Below, in pieces: positions 26,498-35,700 of a DNA stretch of 64,000 nucleotides (position 1 is its first letter; the number at the start of each line of letters is the position of its first letter). The notes beneath the pieces were generated by a model. It did not search any database. It was not told where the DNA came from and saw nothing but the letters and a program-made list of their open reading frames with translations. The translations under genes were made by a program, and so were the position numbers. Location of the stretch: assembly GCF_013408335.1 (NCBI RefSeq), contig NZ_JACBZR010000001.1, positions 496,001-560,000 on the forward strand, written 5' to 3'. The stretch comes from Nocardioides panzhihuensis (lineage in GTDB: Bacteria; Actinomycetota; Actinomycetes; Propionibacteriales; Nocardioidaceae).

Positions 26498-27144
26498 GCC
26501 TCATGCACCGAGCCACCTCCGAGATCGGCGCCGCGCCGGATGAGGCCTGGGCGAACGAGCTGAACGATCCGGGTCCGCCGGGACATGCCGCCCAGCGCAG
26601 CCTCCATGATCTGCTGCTCCGCGCGACTCGTCACCAGGTGTGGCGGCTACGTCATCAGCTGCCCGGCGCCGGACCCGCGGACCTGGAGGATCTGGCCCAG
26701 CAGGCCGCTGACGATGCGCTGGTCGCGGTTCTCGGCAAGCTCGACACCTTCGAGGGGAGGAGCCGGTTCAGCACCTGGGTCTACAAGTTCGGGCTCCTGC
26801 ACGCCGGTGTCGCGGTCCGTCGGCAGTCCTGGCGGCATCGTGAGGTCGCGCTCCCCGACACCTTCGACGTCAGTGACGGTGGCGTCACCCCGGAGGCCTT
26901 CGCGCAGGGCAGTGAGCTCTCGCGGGCCGTCCATGCGGCGATCTCCACGGACCTGACACCTCATCAGCGCCGCGTCACCTTGGCGTTGCTCGTCGAGCAG
27001 GTCCCGATCGACGTGCTCGCCGAGCGTCTCAACACCAACCGCAACGCCCTGTACAAGACCCTTCACGACGCACGCCAGCGACTTCGAGCGTGCCTGATGG
27101 CCAGCGGCCACCTCGACGACCCGTCCCTCCGGAGCACGCCATGA
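26494..27144 (+). CDS. ECF-type RNA polymerase sigma factor
   Basis: 216 residues from ATG 26494. Region 2 is recognisable in DLEDLAQQAADDALVAVLGKLDTFEGRSRFSTWVYKF (FxGRSxFxTWxYKF is a hallmark). Region 4 is TPHQRRVTLALLVEQVPIDVLAERLNTNRNALYKTLHDARQRLR. It directs RNA polymerase to a stress-type regulon. It is coupled by 4-base overlaps to the gene before and to a small Cys-motif protein after, likely its anti-sigma factor. Confidence 0.88.
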   Translation: MSLMHRATSEIGAAPDEAWANELNDPGPPGHAAQRSLHDLLLRATRHQVWRLRHQLPGAGPADLEDLAQQAADDALVAVLGKLDTFEGRSRFSTWVYKFGLLHAGVAVRRQSWRHREVALPDTFDVSDGGVTPEAFAQGSELSRAVHAAISTDLTPHQRRVTLALLVEQVPIDVLAERLNTNRNALYKTLHDARQRLRACLMASGHLDDPSLRSTP

Positions 27145-27368
27145 CCGACCAAAACCGTTGCTCACCTGTCGAAGCGGCCCTCGACGACCTGCTGCTCGAC
27201 ACCGACCCGTACCTGTCCTGCGACGACTGCTTCGACCAGCTCGACACCTACGTCGAGCAGCTGCTGGCGAACCCGGGCCACGTGGACATCCCGATGCAGG
27301 TGCATCTGAAGGCTTGTGGAGCCTGTGCCGAGGAGGCCGAGGCGTTGATGGACCTGCTCTCGTCGTGA
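27141..27368 (+). CDS. Small Cys/His-motif protein, candidate zinc-binding anti-sigma factor
   Basis: 75 residues from ATG 27141, overlapping the sigma factor stop by four bases. It holds SCDDCFDQLDTYVEQLL followed by HLKACGACAEEAEAL, i.e. CxxC ... H-x3-C-x2-C. The H-x3-C-x2-C part is the zinc-binding anti-sigma (ZAS) motif. There is no membrane segment, so it would be a soluble, possibly redox-sensing, anti-sigma factor for the adjacent sigma factor. This is inference from motif and coupling. Confidence 0.75.
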   Translation: MTDQNRCSPVEAALDDLLLDTDPYLSCDDCFDQLDTYVEQLLANPGHVDIPMQVHLKACGACAEEAEALMDLLSS

Positions 27369-27462
27369 CCGGACGGGGTCAGGTCCACGGGTTGTTCCAG
27401 CGACCGTCGGCGTGGGCCGGGTCCAGCACCGGCTCGTCGTCGACGATCTCCGCCCGGCCAAT

Positions 27463-29028
27463 CTAGTTGTCGGCCGCCCCTGCCACGGCTGAGCGCGGGG
27501 CGGCGTCGGCTGAGCAGTGGTAGTCGCGCGACGGTCGCTCGCCCGTGGTCAGATAGGTCGTCACGACGTGGTTCGCGCAGCGGTTCCTGCCGCCCGGGTA
27601 GACGCCGTGGCCGCTCTGGTCGGCGGTCACCATGGTGGCCCGCTTGCCCAGCGCCGCCCGCATCTCCCGAGCCCCGGCGAGCGGTGTCGCCGGGTCGCGG
27701 AGGTTCTGCACCATCAGTACGTTGGCCGGACCCTGATCGGTGATCCGGACCGGCGGTTCGGTGGGAGCCGGCCAGTACGCGCACGGCGTGATGTTGGCTC
27801 CGGCGGCACCGAACAGGGGGTACCGGATCCGGTCAGCGGCTACGTTGCGCTGGTAGGTCGCAACCGACGACGGCCAGCGCGCGTCGTTGCAGATCATGTA
27901 GTAGCGACCGGAGATGAGGTTGTCCGCGTCGGTCACGGTCTCGCCTCCGGGCAGCGGTGGTGGCGGCTGGTTCGCGTCGACCGCCTGCCAGATGTCGGCC
28001 AGCAGCGGCAGCTGGGTGGGGGCGTACAGCAGAGCGAAGTTGACCAGCCGGAACGTGACATGGTCGAAGGGGCCGTCCGGAGACGGGATCGGCTTCTTCT
28101 CCAGCCGTTCGGCGAGCTCGAAGTACTTCGCTCGCACCTGCGCCGGTGTCGTGCCCAGTCCGTACTCGCGGTGGTTCGCCGCGGCGAACTTCGCGAAGGC
28201 CGGGAAGGTGTCCTCGACGCCCTGCGACCACAGCCGGTCGCTCGCGTAGTCCCAACCGCCCGGGCCCATGTTGCTGTCGAGCACGATCCGGTCGCTGCGC
28301 TCGGGGAACAGGGTGGTGTAGACGGCGCCCAGGTGGGTTCCCCAGGAGGCGCCGGCGTACGACAGCCTCGACTCACCCAGCGCGGCCCGGATCCGGTCCA
28401 TGTCACGTGCGGTGTTGGCCGGGCTGACGTGCGGCAGCATCCAGGATGTCTTGGACGTCTCGCACTGCTGGGCGATCTGCTTGCTCTGGGCGGCTCGCTC
28501 GGTCACGTCGGCGGCGTCGCGGGCGTACGGCGGGATGTTGCCGGTGAGCTGCTGTTCCGGGGTGAGGTCGCACGTCACCGGCGTGCTGCGGCCGATCCCG
28601 CGCGGGTCGAAGCCGATCACGTCGTAGCTGTCCTGGACGCTCTGCGGGAGACCGGTCGCGACGAGCATCGCCGGGTAGCCCTCGCCCGCGGAGGGGCCGC
28701 CGGGGTTGGTGACCAGGATGCCGCGCCGCTTGTCGGGCTTCGTGCTCGCCAGCCGTGAGACCGCGATATCGATCGTCGGGCCGTCGGGGGCGCTGTAGTC
28801 CAGCGGGACCTTCAGGGTCCCGCACTGCATCTCTGCCGGGATCGGCACCGGAGAGATCTCGGCGGGGCACTTGGCCCAGGTGATGCGGTCCGGTGGCTGT
28901 GTCGGCTCCTGTGCCTGTGCCCCGGCTGGACCTGCCAGCGAGGCCGCTGGGGCCAGCGAGGCCGCTGGGGCCAGTGTGGCCGCCAGCGAGACGACGGCGA
29001 CGGTGAGCGGTACCGAGATGCGTTTCAT
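27463..29028 (-). CDS. Secreted alpha/beta hydrolase, tripeptidyl aminopeptidase (TAP) family
   Basis: 521 residues from ATG 29028. A signal peptide containing the tandem LAPAAS repeats occupies about 1-38. The nucleophile is in SYAGASWGTHLGA, GFDPRGIGRSTPV is the family signature after strand 4, NPGGPSAGEG is the oxyanion loop, and DQSGHGVYPGG supplies the catalytic His. The C-terminal TAP-like domain has cysteines (NRCANH, YHCSAD). Actinobacterial members are secreted tripeptidyl aminopeptidases or esterases. Confidence 0.9.
   Translation of the reverse strand: MKRISVPLTVAVVSLAATLAPAASLAPAASLAGPAGAQAQEPTQPPDRITWAKCPAEISPVPIPAEMQCGTLKVPLDYSAPDGPTIDIAVSRLASTKPDKRRGILVTNPGGPSAGEGYPAMLVATGLPQSVQDSYDVIGFDPRGIGRSTPVTCDLTPEQQLTGNIPPYARDAADVTERAAQSKQIAQQCETSKTSWMLPHVSPANTARDMDRIRAALGESRLSYAGASWGTHLGAVYTTLFPERSDRIVLDSNMGPGGWDYASDRLWSQGVEDTFPAFAKFAAANHREYGLGTTPAQVRAKYFELAERLEKKPIPSPDGPFDHVTFRLVNFALLYAPTQLPLLADIWQAVDANQPPPPLPGGETVTDADNLISGRYYMICNDARWPSSVATYQRNVAADRIRYPLFGAAGANITPCAYWPAPTEPPVRITDQGPANVLMVQNLRDPATPLAGAREMRAALGKRATMVTADQSGHGVYPGGRNRCANHVVTTYLTTGERPSRDYHCSADAAPRSAVAGAADN
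28934..28969. repeat. 18-bp tandem duplication inside the TAP signal peptide
   Basis: Two exact in-frame copies of GCCAGCGAGGCCGCTGGG and a third degenerate copy encode the repeated LAPAAS segment of the signal peptide. Slippage here changes the length of the hydrophobic core. Confidence 0.8.
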
Positions 29029-29245
29029 TTCCTTCTCCCGAGGATGGGCGCTGAGACAGTGTCAGTCTTCGCCGATCGGAGGGCAGGAGGCATCCGGCCG
29101 AAGACCATTCCCGGGGTGGCTGAAAGAACTATTGACGGGTGGGAAAAGTAGTAGTGGCGCAGATCACTGCCCCTGCTGAAGGCGGTGACAGGGTGAGTCG
29201 GCGACGACGGTTGGCGGTAGGGCCGCGATCGGAGAGGATGGCTCC

Positions 29246-30037
29246 GTGATCGACGAGCGCCCCATCAAGACCTGGCTGACAGACATGGACGGCGTCCTGG
29301 TGCGCGAGGAGGAGCCGATCCCGGGTGCGGCCGAGTTCCTGGCGAAGCTCACCGAGAAGTCGCTGCCGTTCCTGGTGCTGACCAACAACTCGATCTACAC
29401 TCCGCGCGACCTCCGGGTCCGGCTGCTTCGCTCCGGTCTCGACGTTCCCGAGAAGTCGATCTGGACCTCCGCGATGGCGACCGCGCAGTTCCTCTCCGAC
29501 CAGCGCCCGGACGGTTCGGCGTACGTCGTCGGTGAGGCCGGGCTGACGACCGCGCTGCACGAGGTCGGCTACGTGATGACGGAGACCGACCCCGACTACG
29601 TCGTGCTGGGGGAGACCCGCACCTTCTCCTTCGAGGCGATCACCCGGGCGATCCGGCTGATCGAGCGTGGCGCGCGGTTCATCGCGACCAACCCCGACCC
29701 GAGCGGGCCGAGCCCCCAGGGCACGCTGCCCGCCACCGGCTCCGTGGCGGCGCTGATCAGCGCCGCGACCAACCGGGCGCCCTACTTCGTCGGCAAGCCG
29801 AACCCGCTGATGATGCGCAGCGCTCTCAACCAGCTCGAGGCCCACTCCGAGACGACGGTGATGATCGGCGACCGGATGGACACCGACATCATCAGCGGCC
29901 TCGAGGCCGGCTTGCGCACCATCCTGGTCGAGACCGGGTCGACCAGGCCCGAGCAGATCGAGACCTTCCCGTTCCGGCCGACGTGCGTGGTCGGCTCCAT
30001 CGCCGACGTACTGCCGATGCTCGACGGCGGGGAATAG
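29246..30037 (+). CDS. HAD-superfamily hydrolase, subfamily IIA (NagD-like)
   Basis: 263 residues from GTG 29246. The HAD motif I is [10 protein letters not shown] (nucleophile D13, acid D15), motif II is [15 protein letters not shown] carries the motif III Lys and GDRMDTDI motif [23 protein letters not shown] is typical of the IIA cap (NagD, pyridoxal phosphatase, nitrophenylphosphatase). It dephosphorylates small phosphometabolites. A short gap separates it from an AraC-type regulator. Confidence 0.92.
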   Translation: MIDERPIKTWLTDMDGVLVREEEPIPGAAEFLAKLTEKSLPFLVLTNNSIYTPRDLRVRLLRSGLDVPEKSIWTSAMATAQFLSDQRPDGSAYVVGEAGLTTALHEVGYVMTETDPDYVVLGETRTFSFEAITRAIRLIERGARFIATNPDPSGPSPQGTLPATGSVAALISAATNRAPYFVGKPNPLMMRSALNQLEAHSETTVMIGDRMDTDIISGLEAGLRTILVETGSTRPEQIETFPFRPTCVVGSIADVLPMLDGGE

Positions 30038-30066
30038 CCCGGCGGCACCCGGGCGCTGGGGCTGAT

Positions 30067-30957
30067 GTGAACCAGGACCGCCCGTCGTGGGAGATGACCT
30101 TCGCCTACTCAGAGCAGCTGGCCGCCGGCTCCGCCGGTGAGGCCGTACGCTCCGCCAGCTGGCTGCTCGTCGACGACGGCACGGTCGTGCTGACCGCCGC
30201 CGGCCAGTCGCACCTGCTCAGGGCGGGGGATGCGGCCCTGGTCGGGGCGCAGGTCACGCACCGGCTGTCGACCCGCGACGGGGGCGCGCTCACGCGGGCG
30301 GACCTTCGCGCGGTCGACGTGGGCTACCCGCTGGCCAACCCGCTGGTCGTGCGCGACTTCGTCGGCCGTCACGGCGGCGTGGCCGAGCTGGTCCGGCGGT
30401 GCCCGCTGGCGGGCCCGTGCCGTCCGACGGCGCTGTTCGCGTCCGGCTACGCGTCGCTGCTCGGTGCGGCGATGACGGCCTCATGGCTCGACGACACCGG
30501 GCGCGGGACCGAGGGTCCCGCGCCAGTTCTCGACCCGACGGTGGCGCAGGTGCTCTCCGCGGTGATCGCGGACCCGGGACGGGCATGGTCGGTCGAGGCG
30601 ATGGCGGAGTCGGCGCACCTGTCCAGGTCGGCGTTGGGGGAGCGCTTCCGGCGCAGCCTGGGTCAGAGCCCGAGCGAGGCGCTGCGCGACGTACGGATGC
30701 GCGCGGCCCGCCACCTGCTGGCCGGCGGTGACCGTCCGGTCGGGCAGGTGGCGTACGCCGTCGGCTACGGGTCGGCCGCGGCGTTCAGCCGGGCCTTCAC
30801 CGCCACCCACGGGATCGGCCCGCAGGCGTGGCGTGAGGACCCGTCAGCCGCGCGGGACCCGGAGCGAGCCGAAGCCCGCAGCGGCGACGGCCGCGGCGGC
30901 CGCGCCGATGAGGAGCACCAGCTCGACGCCGTACTGGTCGAGGACCGCGCCTCCTAG
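30067..30957 (+). CDS. AraC-family regulator (cupin_6 type) with an antisense-derived C-terminal tail
   Basis: 296 residues from GTG 30067 (ATG 30094 is another choice). A cupin-like sensor domain (VVLTAAGQSHLLRAGDAALV) precedes two HTH motifs of the AraC domain: SVEAMAESAHLSRSALGERF and PVGQVAYAVGYGSAAAFSRAF. The family domain ends at GIGPQAWRED near nt 30840. The remaining 38 residues are encoded over the antisense of the convergent MFS gene and are Arg/Asp/Glu-rich. It probably regulates the adjacent MFS pump. Confidence 0.85.
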   Translation: MNQDRPSWEMTFAYSEQLAAGSAGEAVRSASWLLVDDGTVVLTAAGQSHLLRAGDAALVGAQVTHRLSTRDGGALTRADLRAVDVGYPLANPLVVRDFVGRHGGVAELVRRCPLAGPCRPTALFASGYASLLGAAMTASWLDDTGRGTEGPAPVLDPTVAQVLSAVIADPGRAWSVEAMAESAHLSRSALGERFRRSLGQSPSEALRDVRMRAARHLLAGGDRPVGQVAYAVGYGSAAAFSRAFTATHGIGPQAWREDPSAARDPERAEARSGDGRGGRADEEHQLDAVLVEDRAS

Positions 30958-32025
30958 GGCTGCCCCGAGGGTGATCGCCAACTGGAAGGCGGTGACCTGG
31001 AGGGCCAGCGCCGACTCGGTGCGCTCGCGCTCGACGCGGGTGACCCACAGCTGGGTGGCCACCGGCACCATGTTCATCCCGAAGCCCCACACGATCATCG
31101 CCAGCGCCATGGCCGGAGTGCTCTCGGCGAGCAGGGTCAGGACCAGTCCGCCAGCGAGGAGGATCGGCGCGACGGTGACGACGAGGCGCAACCGGTCGGA
31201 GAACCTGCCGGCCGCGAGGTTGCCGAAGAGCCCGCCGAGGCCCCACAGCGCCAGCATCCACATGCCGTTGCCGGGCGTGGTGTCCGAGATCGCGATCCGG
31301 ATGAACGGGTACGCCACGAAGTTCCCGAGGACCACGACCACCACGAGAGCCACGCCGGCGACGAGCCGCGGGTTGCGGAGGGCTTGACGCATCATGCTCA
31401 GCCCGGCCCCCGGGTGGGCCGGCACCGGAGGCAGAGCTCGGGCCAGCGCCGCGGCGGCGACCAGGCTCAGCACGGCCGCCGCCGCGAACCCCCAGCGCCA
31501 GCCGGGTCCGTCGGCGAGCAGCGACCCGAGCGGCAGGCCGACGATGGTGGCCACCGTGACTCCCAGCGCGATCGACGTCGAGATCACGTGGTCACGGCCG
31601 GGCGAGGCGTACGTCCCGACGGCGAAGGCGAAGGACCAGTACCCGGCGATCGCCGCGCCGAGCACCAGGTGGCCGAGGAGCAGGACGATGAAGCCGGGCG
31701 CCACCGCGACCGCCAGGTTGGCGACCGCCGCGGCGACCAGCAGGCCGACCAGCAGCGTACGTCGGTCCATCCTCGGCAGGACCATGGCGATGCTCGGTGC
31801 GGTCAACGCCCCGGCGATCGCTGTCGCCGCCACCGCGAGCCCCGCGGTCCCTTCGCTGATGCCGAGGTCCCGCGCCATCGTGGGCAGGACCCCCGCAGGC
31901 AGGAACTCGCTCGAGACCAGGATCGCGATGCCGGCCGCGAGCGCCACCACCGGCGTCGCTCGACCCTGACCGGTGGACGGGGAGGTGATCGGGGGAGGGG
32001 TCGTATCTGACGAAGTCGTTGTCAC
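30844..32025 (-). CDS. MFS transporter, DHA1-like efflux protein
   Basis: 393 residues from GTG 32025; the longer frame upstream crosses the promoter. A Thr/Pro-rich start is followed by 12 hydrophobic segments. ILVSSEFLPAGVLPTMARDLGIS is the DHA1 TM1 pattern of AraJ/YdhP-like pumps, and MVLPRMDRRTLLVGLL is motif A. Its 3' end overlaps the AraC-type gene by 114 bases. Likely exports an amphiphilic compound under control of that AraC protein. Confidence 0.87.
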   Translation of the reverse strand: MTTTSSDTTPPPITSPSTGQGRATPVVALAAGIAILVSSEFLPAGVLPTMARDLGISEGTAGLAVAATAIAGALTAPSIAMVLPRMDRRTLLVGLLVAAAVANLAVAVAPGFIVLLLGHLVLGAAIAGYWSFAFAVGTYASPGRDHVISTSIALGVTVATIVGLPLGSLLADGPGWRWGFAAAAVLSLVAAAALARALPPVPAHPGAGLSMMRQALRNPRLVAGVALVVVVVLGNFVAYPFIRIAISDTTPGNGMWMLALWGLGGLFGNLAAGRFSDRLRLVVTVAPILLAGGLVLTLLAESTPAMALAMIVWGFGMNMVPVATQLWVTRVERERTESALALQVTAFQLAITLGAALGGAVLDQYGVELVLLIGAAAAAVAAAGFGSLRVPRG

Positions 32026-32158
32026 ACTTCGATCGTCGCGGCGTTCCGAGCATCCGCGTTGATCGGCTGTCGCCCGTGCTTGACCGGATGACCGCCGTCT
32101 GGCCGATCCGCCGAACCTGTTTCCGGATAGGGCTCGACAGCGGTAGTAGCGTGAGCGC

Positions 32159-32614
32159 ATGACCGTTCCCCCCGTGGTCAGACAAGAACAGCTCATCGCT
32201 GAGATCGCCCTCCACCTCGCCGACGAGGTCGAGGGGGACTGGTCCACGTTGGTCTTCAACCACCGCAACCTGTCCATGTTCTTCACCGGACGCATCGACG
32301 TGCATCGACCAGACGGCAGCTTCACCCACGCCCGGCCGCCTGACAGCGTTCTCTCGCTGACGGACGAGCTCAGGCGGGTGATGTACGAACCGGGCAAGGG
32401 CGCCTGGTTCTCCGCCCGATGGACCATCGCGAGCGGCGAGGCGGACGAGGAGAACCGATCTCAGATCGTGTTCAACTACGACGACGAGCCGGTCTGGCGC
32501 TGGCCCGCCCACCCGGGCCTGTACGCGATCGACCTCGAGACGTTCCCTCGTGACGACGAGCGTGTGCCGGGTTGGCTCCGTCAGAAGGTCAACGGGGCCC
32601 GCCGGACGCTGTAG
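32159..32614 (+). CDS. Hypothetical protein, possibly YezG/DUF600-like
   Basis: 151 residues from ATG 32159. EIALHLADEVEGDWSTLVF at the start and IVFNYDDEPVWRW...DLETFPRDDERVPGWL at the end give it a distinctive look. The pattern of a short N-terminal helix, a central sheet and a PxWL end is reminiscent of the YezG immunity-like family (DUF600), but the match is weak. It is divergent from the MFS pump and precedes the carboxylase gene. No toxin partner is visible. Confidence 0.55.
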   Translation: MTVPPVVRQEQLIAEIALHLADEVEGDWSTLVFNHRNLSMFFTGRIDVHRPDGSFTHARPPDSVLSLTDELRRVMYEPGKGAWFSARWTIASGEADEENRSQIVFNYDDEPVWRWPAHPGLYAIDLETFPRDDERVPGWLRQKVNGARRTL

Positions 32615-32721
32615 GGACGCCCTTTTCGGCCATGTCGCTGGCCATGGCGACAAGGAATCCGTGCGAAGCCTGTCGGAATCGGTCGGTCACAGGAGCGGTG
32701 CCAGATGAAAGGGTCTGCACC

Positions 32722-35700
32722 GTGCCACAGGTCTCACGAATAGCCATCGTCAACCGCGGTGAAGCCGCGATGCGTCTGATCCATGCCGTACGCGACCTCA
32801 ACGCGCGGGACACGTCCGTTGGGACGATCCGAACCATCGCGCTGCACACCGACGTCGACGCCGGGGCGGCGTTCGTACGCGAGGCAGACGAGGCCCACCT
32901 CCTCGGTGCCGCCGCGGACCGCCCGTACCTCGACCTCGCGGTCCTCGAGCAGGCGCTGATCGCCTCCGAGGCCGACGCCGCCTGGGTCGGCTGGGGCTTC
33001 GTCGCCGAGGACCCAGCGTTCGCCGAGCTGTGCGACCGGCTGGGCGTCACCTTCATCGGCCCCAGTGCCGAGGCGATGCGGAAGCTGGGCGACAAGATCG
33101 GCTCGAAGCTGATCGCCGAAGAGGTGGGTGTCCCGGTGGCTCCCTGGAGCCGCGGCGGTGTGGACGACCTCGAGTCGGCGCTGGCCAGCGCCGACGAGAT
33201 CGGCTACCCGCTCATGCTCAAGGCCACCGCCGGCGGCGGCGGGCGTGGCATCCGGAAGGTCACCTCCGGCGACGAGCTCGCCGAGGCCTACCAGCGCACC
33301 CGCGACGAGGCCGAGCGCGCCTTCGGCAGCGGCGTGGTGTTCCTCGAGAAGCTGGTCACCGACGCCCGTCACGTCGAGGTCCAGGTGATCGCCGACGGCC
33401 AGGGCACCGCCTGGGCCATCGGCGTACGCGACTGCTCCGTGCAGCGGCGTAACCAGAAGGTCATCGAGGAGTCCGCCTCCCCGCTGCTGACAGACGAGCA
33501 GGCGGCCGACCTCAAGAAGTCGGCCGAGCGCCTCGCCAACGCTGTCGGCTACGCCGGTGCAGGCACCGTCGAGTTCCTCTACCACCCGGGCGAGAAGACG
33601 TTCGCCTTCCTCGAGGTCAACACCCGCCTCCAGGTCGAGCACCCCATCACCGAGATCGTGACCGGCACAGACCTGGTCGCGCTGCAGATCCAGGTGGCCT
33701 CCGGCATCCCGCTCACCGGTGACCGCCCGAGCGAGCGGGGCCACGCGGTCGAGGCACGCCTCAACGCAGAGGACCCGGACCGCGACTTCGCGCCCGCTCC
33801 TGGCCGGATCCGCCGCCTCGAGTTCCCCGCCGGCCCCGGGATCCGGGTCGACACCGGCGTCGCCGAGGGCGACACCATCCCGGCCGACTTCGACTCGATG
33901 ATCGCCAAGGTGATCGCCTGGGGCGCCGACCGCGAGCAGGCGCTGGCGCGACTGCGCCGGGCCATGGGCGAGACCACGGTGATCATCGACGGCGGCGCCA
34001 CCAACAAGAGCTTCATCCTCGACCTGCTCGGCCAGCCCGAGGTCACCACCGGCAGCCCGGCCTGGGCCGACACCGGATGGATCGACCGCGTCCGGGGCGA
34101 GGGGCGGCTGCAGGCCGCCCGGCACGCCGGCGTCGCGCTGGTCGCCGCCGCGATCGAGGGGTACGACGAGGCCGAGCGGGCCGAGATCGCCCGGATGCTG
34201 CAGACCGCCCAGGGTGGACGGCCGCAGATCCAGCACGACCCGGCCCGCACCATCGAGCTCAAGCTGCGCGGGGCGACGTATCCGCTGACCGTCCGGCAGT
34301 CCGGACCCGCCCGTTACCAGGTCACGATCACCGCCGGCGGCGAGCGCCGCACCCTCACCGCCACCCTCGATCGCATCGACGAGGTGCACGGCCGGCTCAC
34401 CGTCGACGGCCACCGCTACCGGCTGGTGACCGCCACCCACGGCCCAGTCCACCTGGTCGAGGTCGACGACGTGATGCACCGGGTCAGCCGCGACGAGGGC
34501 GGCATGGTCCGCGCCCCCGCGCCGGCGCTCGTCGTCTCCACTCCGCTCGCCGTCGGCGACGAGGTGGCCGCAGGTCATCCGGTGCTGGTGCTCGAGTCGA
34601 TGAAGATGGAGACCGCGCTGACCGCGCCGTTCGCCGGCCGGATCAAGGAGCTCCTGGTCCGGGTCGGGAGCCAGGTCGAGACCGCGGCGCCGCTGCTGCG
34701 CCTCGAGCCGACCGCCGAGGCCGGGGGCGAGCAGGCGAGCACCGCCCGCCTGGCCGACCTCGACCTGCCCGCGCCCACCACGGAGCGCGGCCGCAGCAAC
34801 GGCGAGCTGGCCGACCTGAGCAGCCTGCTGCTCGGCTACGACGTCGAGGAGGATCAGCGTCCGGCGCTGCTCGCCGCCCATCTGGCCTCTCGCTCCTCCG
34901 GCACACCCGCGGACACCCTCCGCACGGAGATGGACCTGCTGTCGCTGTTCACCGACTTCGCCGAGCTCAGCCGCAACCGCCCGGCCAGTGGCGAGCCGTC
35001 CACCGAGCTGCGTGTGCACAGCTCGCGGGAGTACTTCCACACCTACCTGCGCAGCCTCGATCCCGACCGGGGCGCACTCCCGGACCACTTCCGCGACAAG
35101 CTGCAGCGGGTCCTGGCGCACTACGGGGTCACCGACCTCGAACGTACGCCGGAGCTCGAGCGTGCGGTGTTCCGCATCTTCCTCGCCCAGCAGCACCCCT
35201 CCGACGTCGACATCGCGATCGGGGTGCTGCAGCGCTGGCTCGGCGACCCGCCGCCGGCGACGGAGGACGCCGCTGCGGTCCGCGCGCTGCTCGAGCGGAT
35301 CGTGCGTGCCACCCAGCTCCGCTTCGCCGTCGTCGGCGACCTGGCCCGCTCCGTCCGGTTCGGCTGGTTCGACCAGCCGCTGGTCGATGACGAGCGTCGC
35401 ACGGTGCTGGACGGAGTGCCGGCCGAGGTAGCCGCCCTCACTGACCCGGACGCCCCCGACCGGGCCGCCCGGATCGAGGCGCTGGCGGCTGTTCCCGAGC
35501 CGCTGGTCGGCTTCCTCCGGGACCGGCTGGTCGAGGGAGGACTTCCCGAGCGCGAGCCGCTGCTGGAGGTGCTGATCCGGCGTCACTATCGCGACTACCA
35601 CCTGCACGACCTGACCGTCACCGGCGATCAGAGTGGGCGCCCGGTCGCGCACGCCGAGTACGCCACGGACGAGAAGGGCGCGACCCGGGTGGTGTCCACC

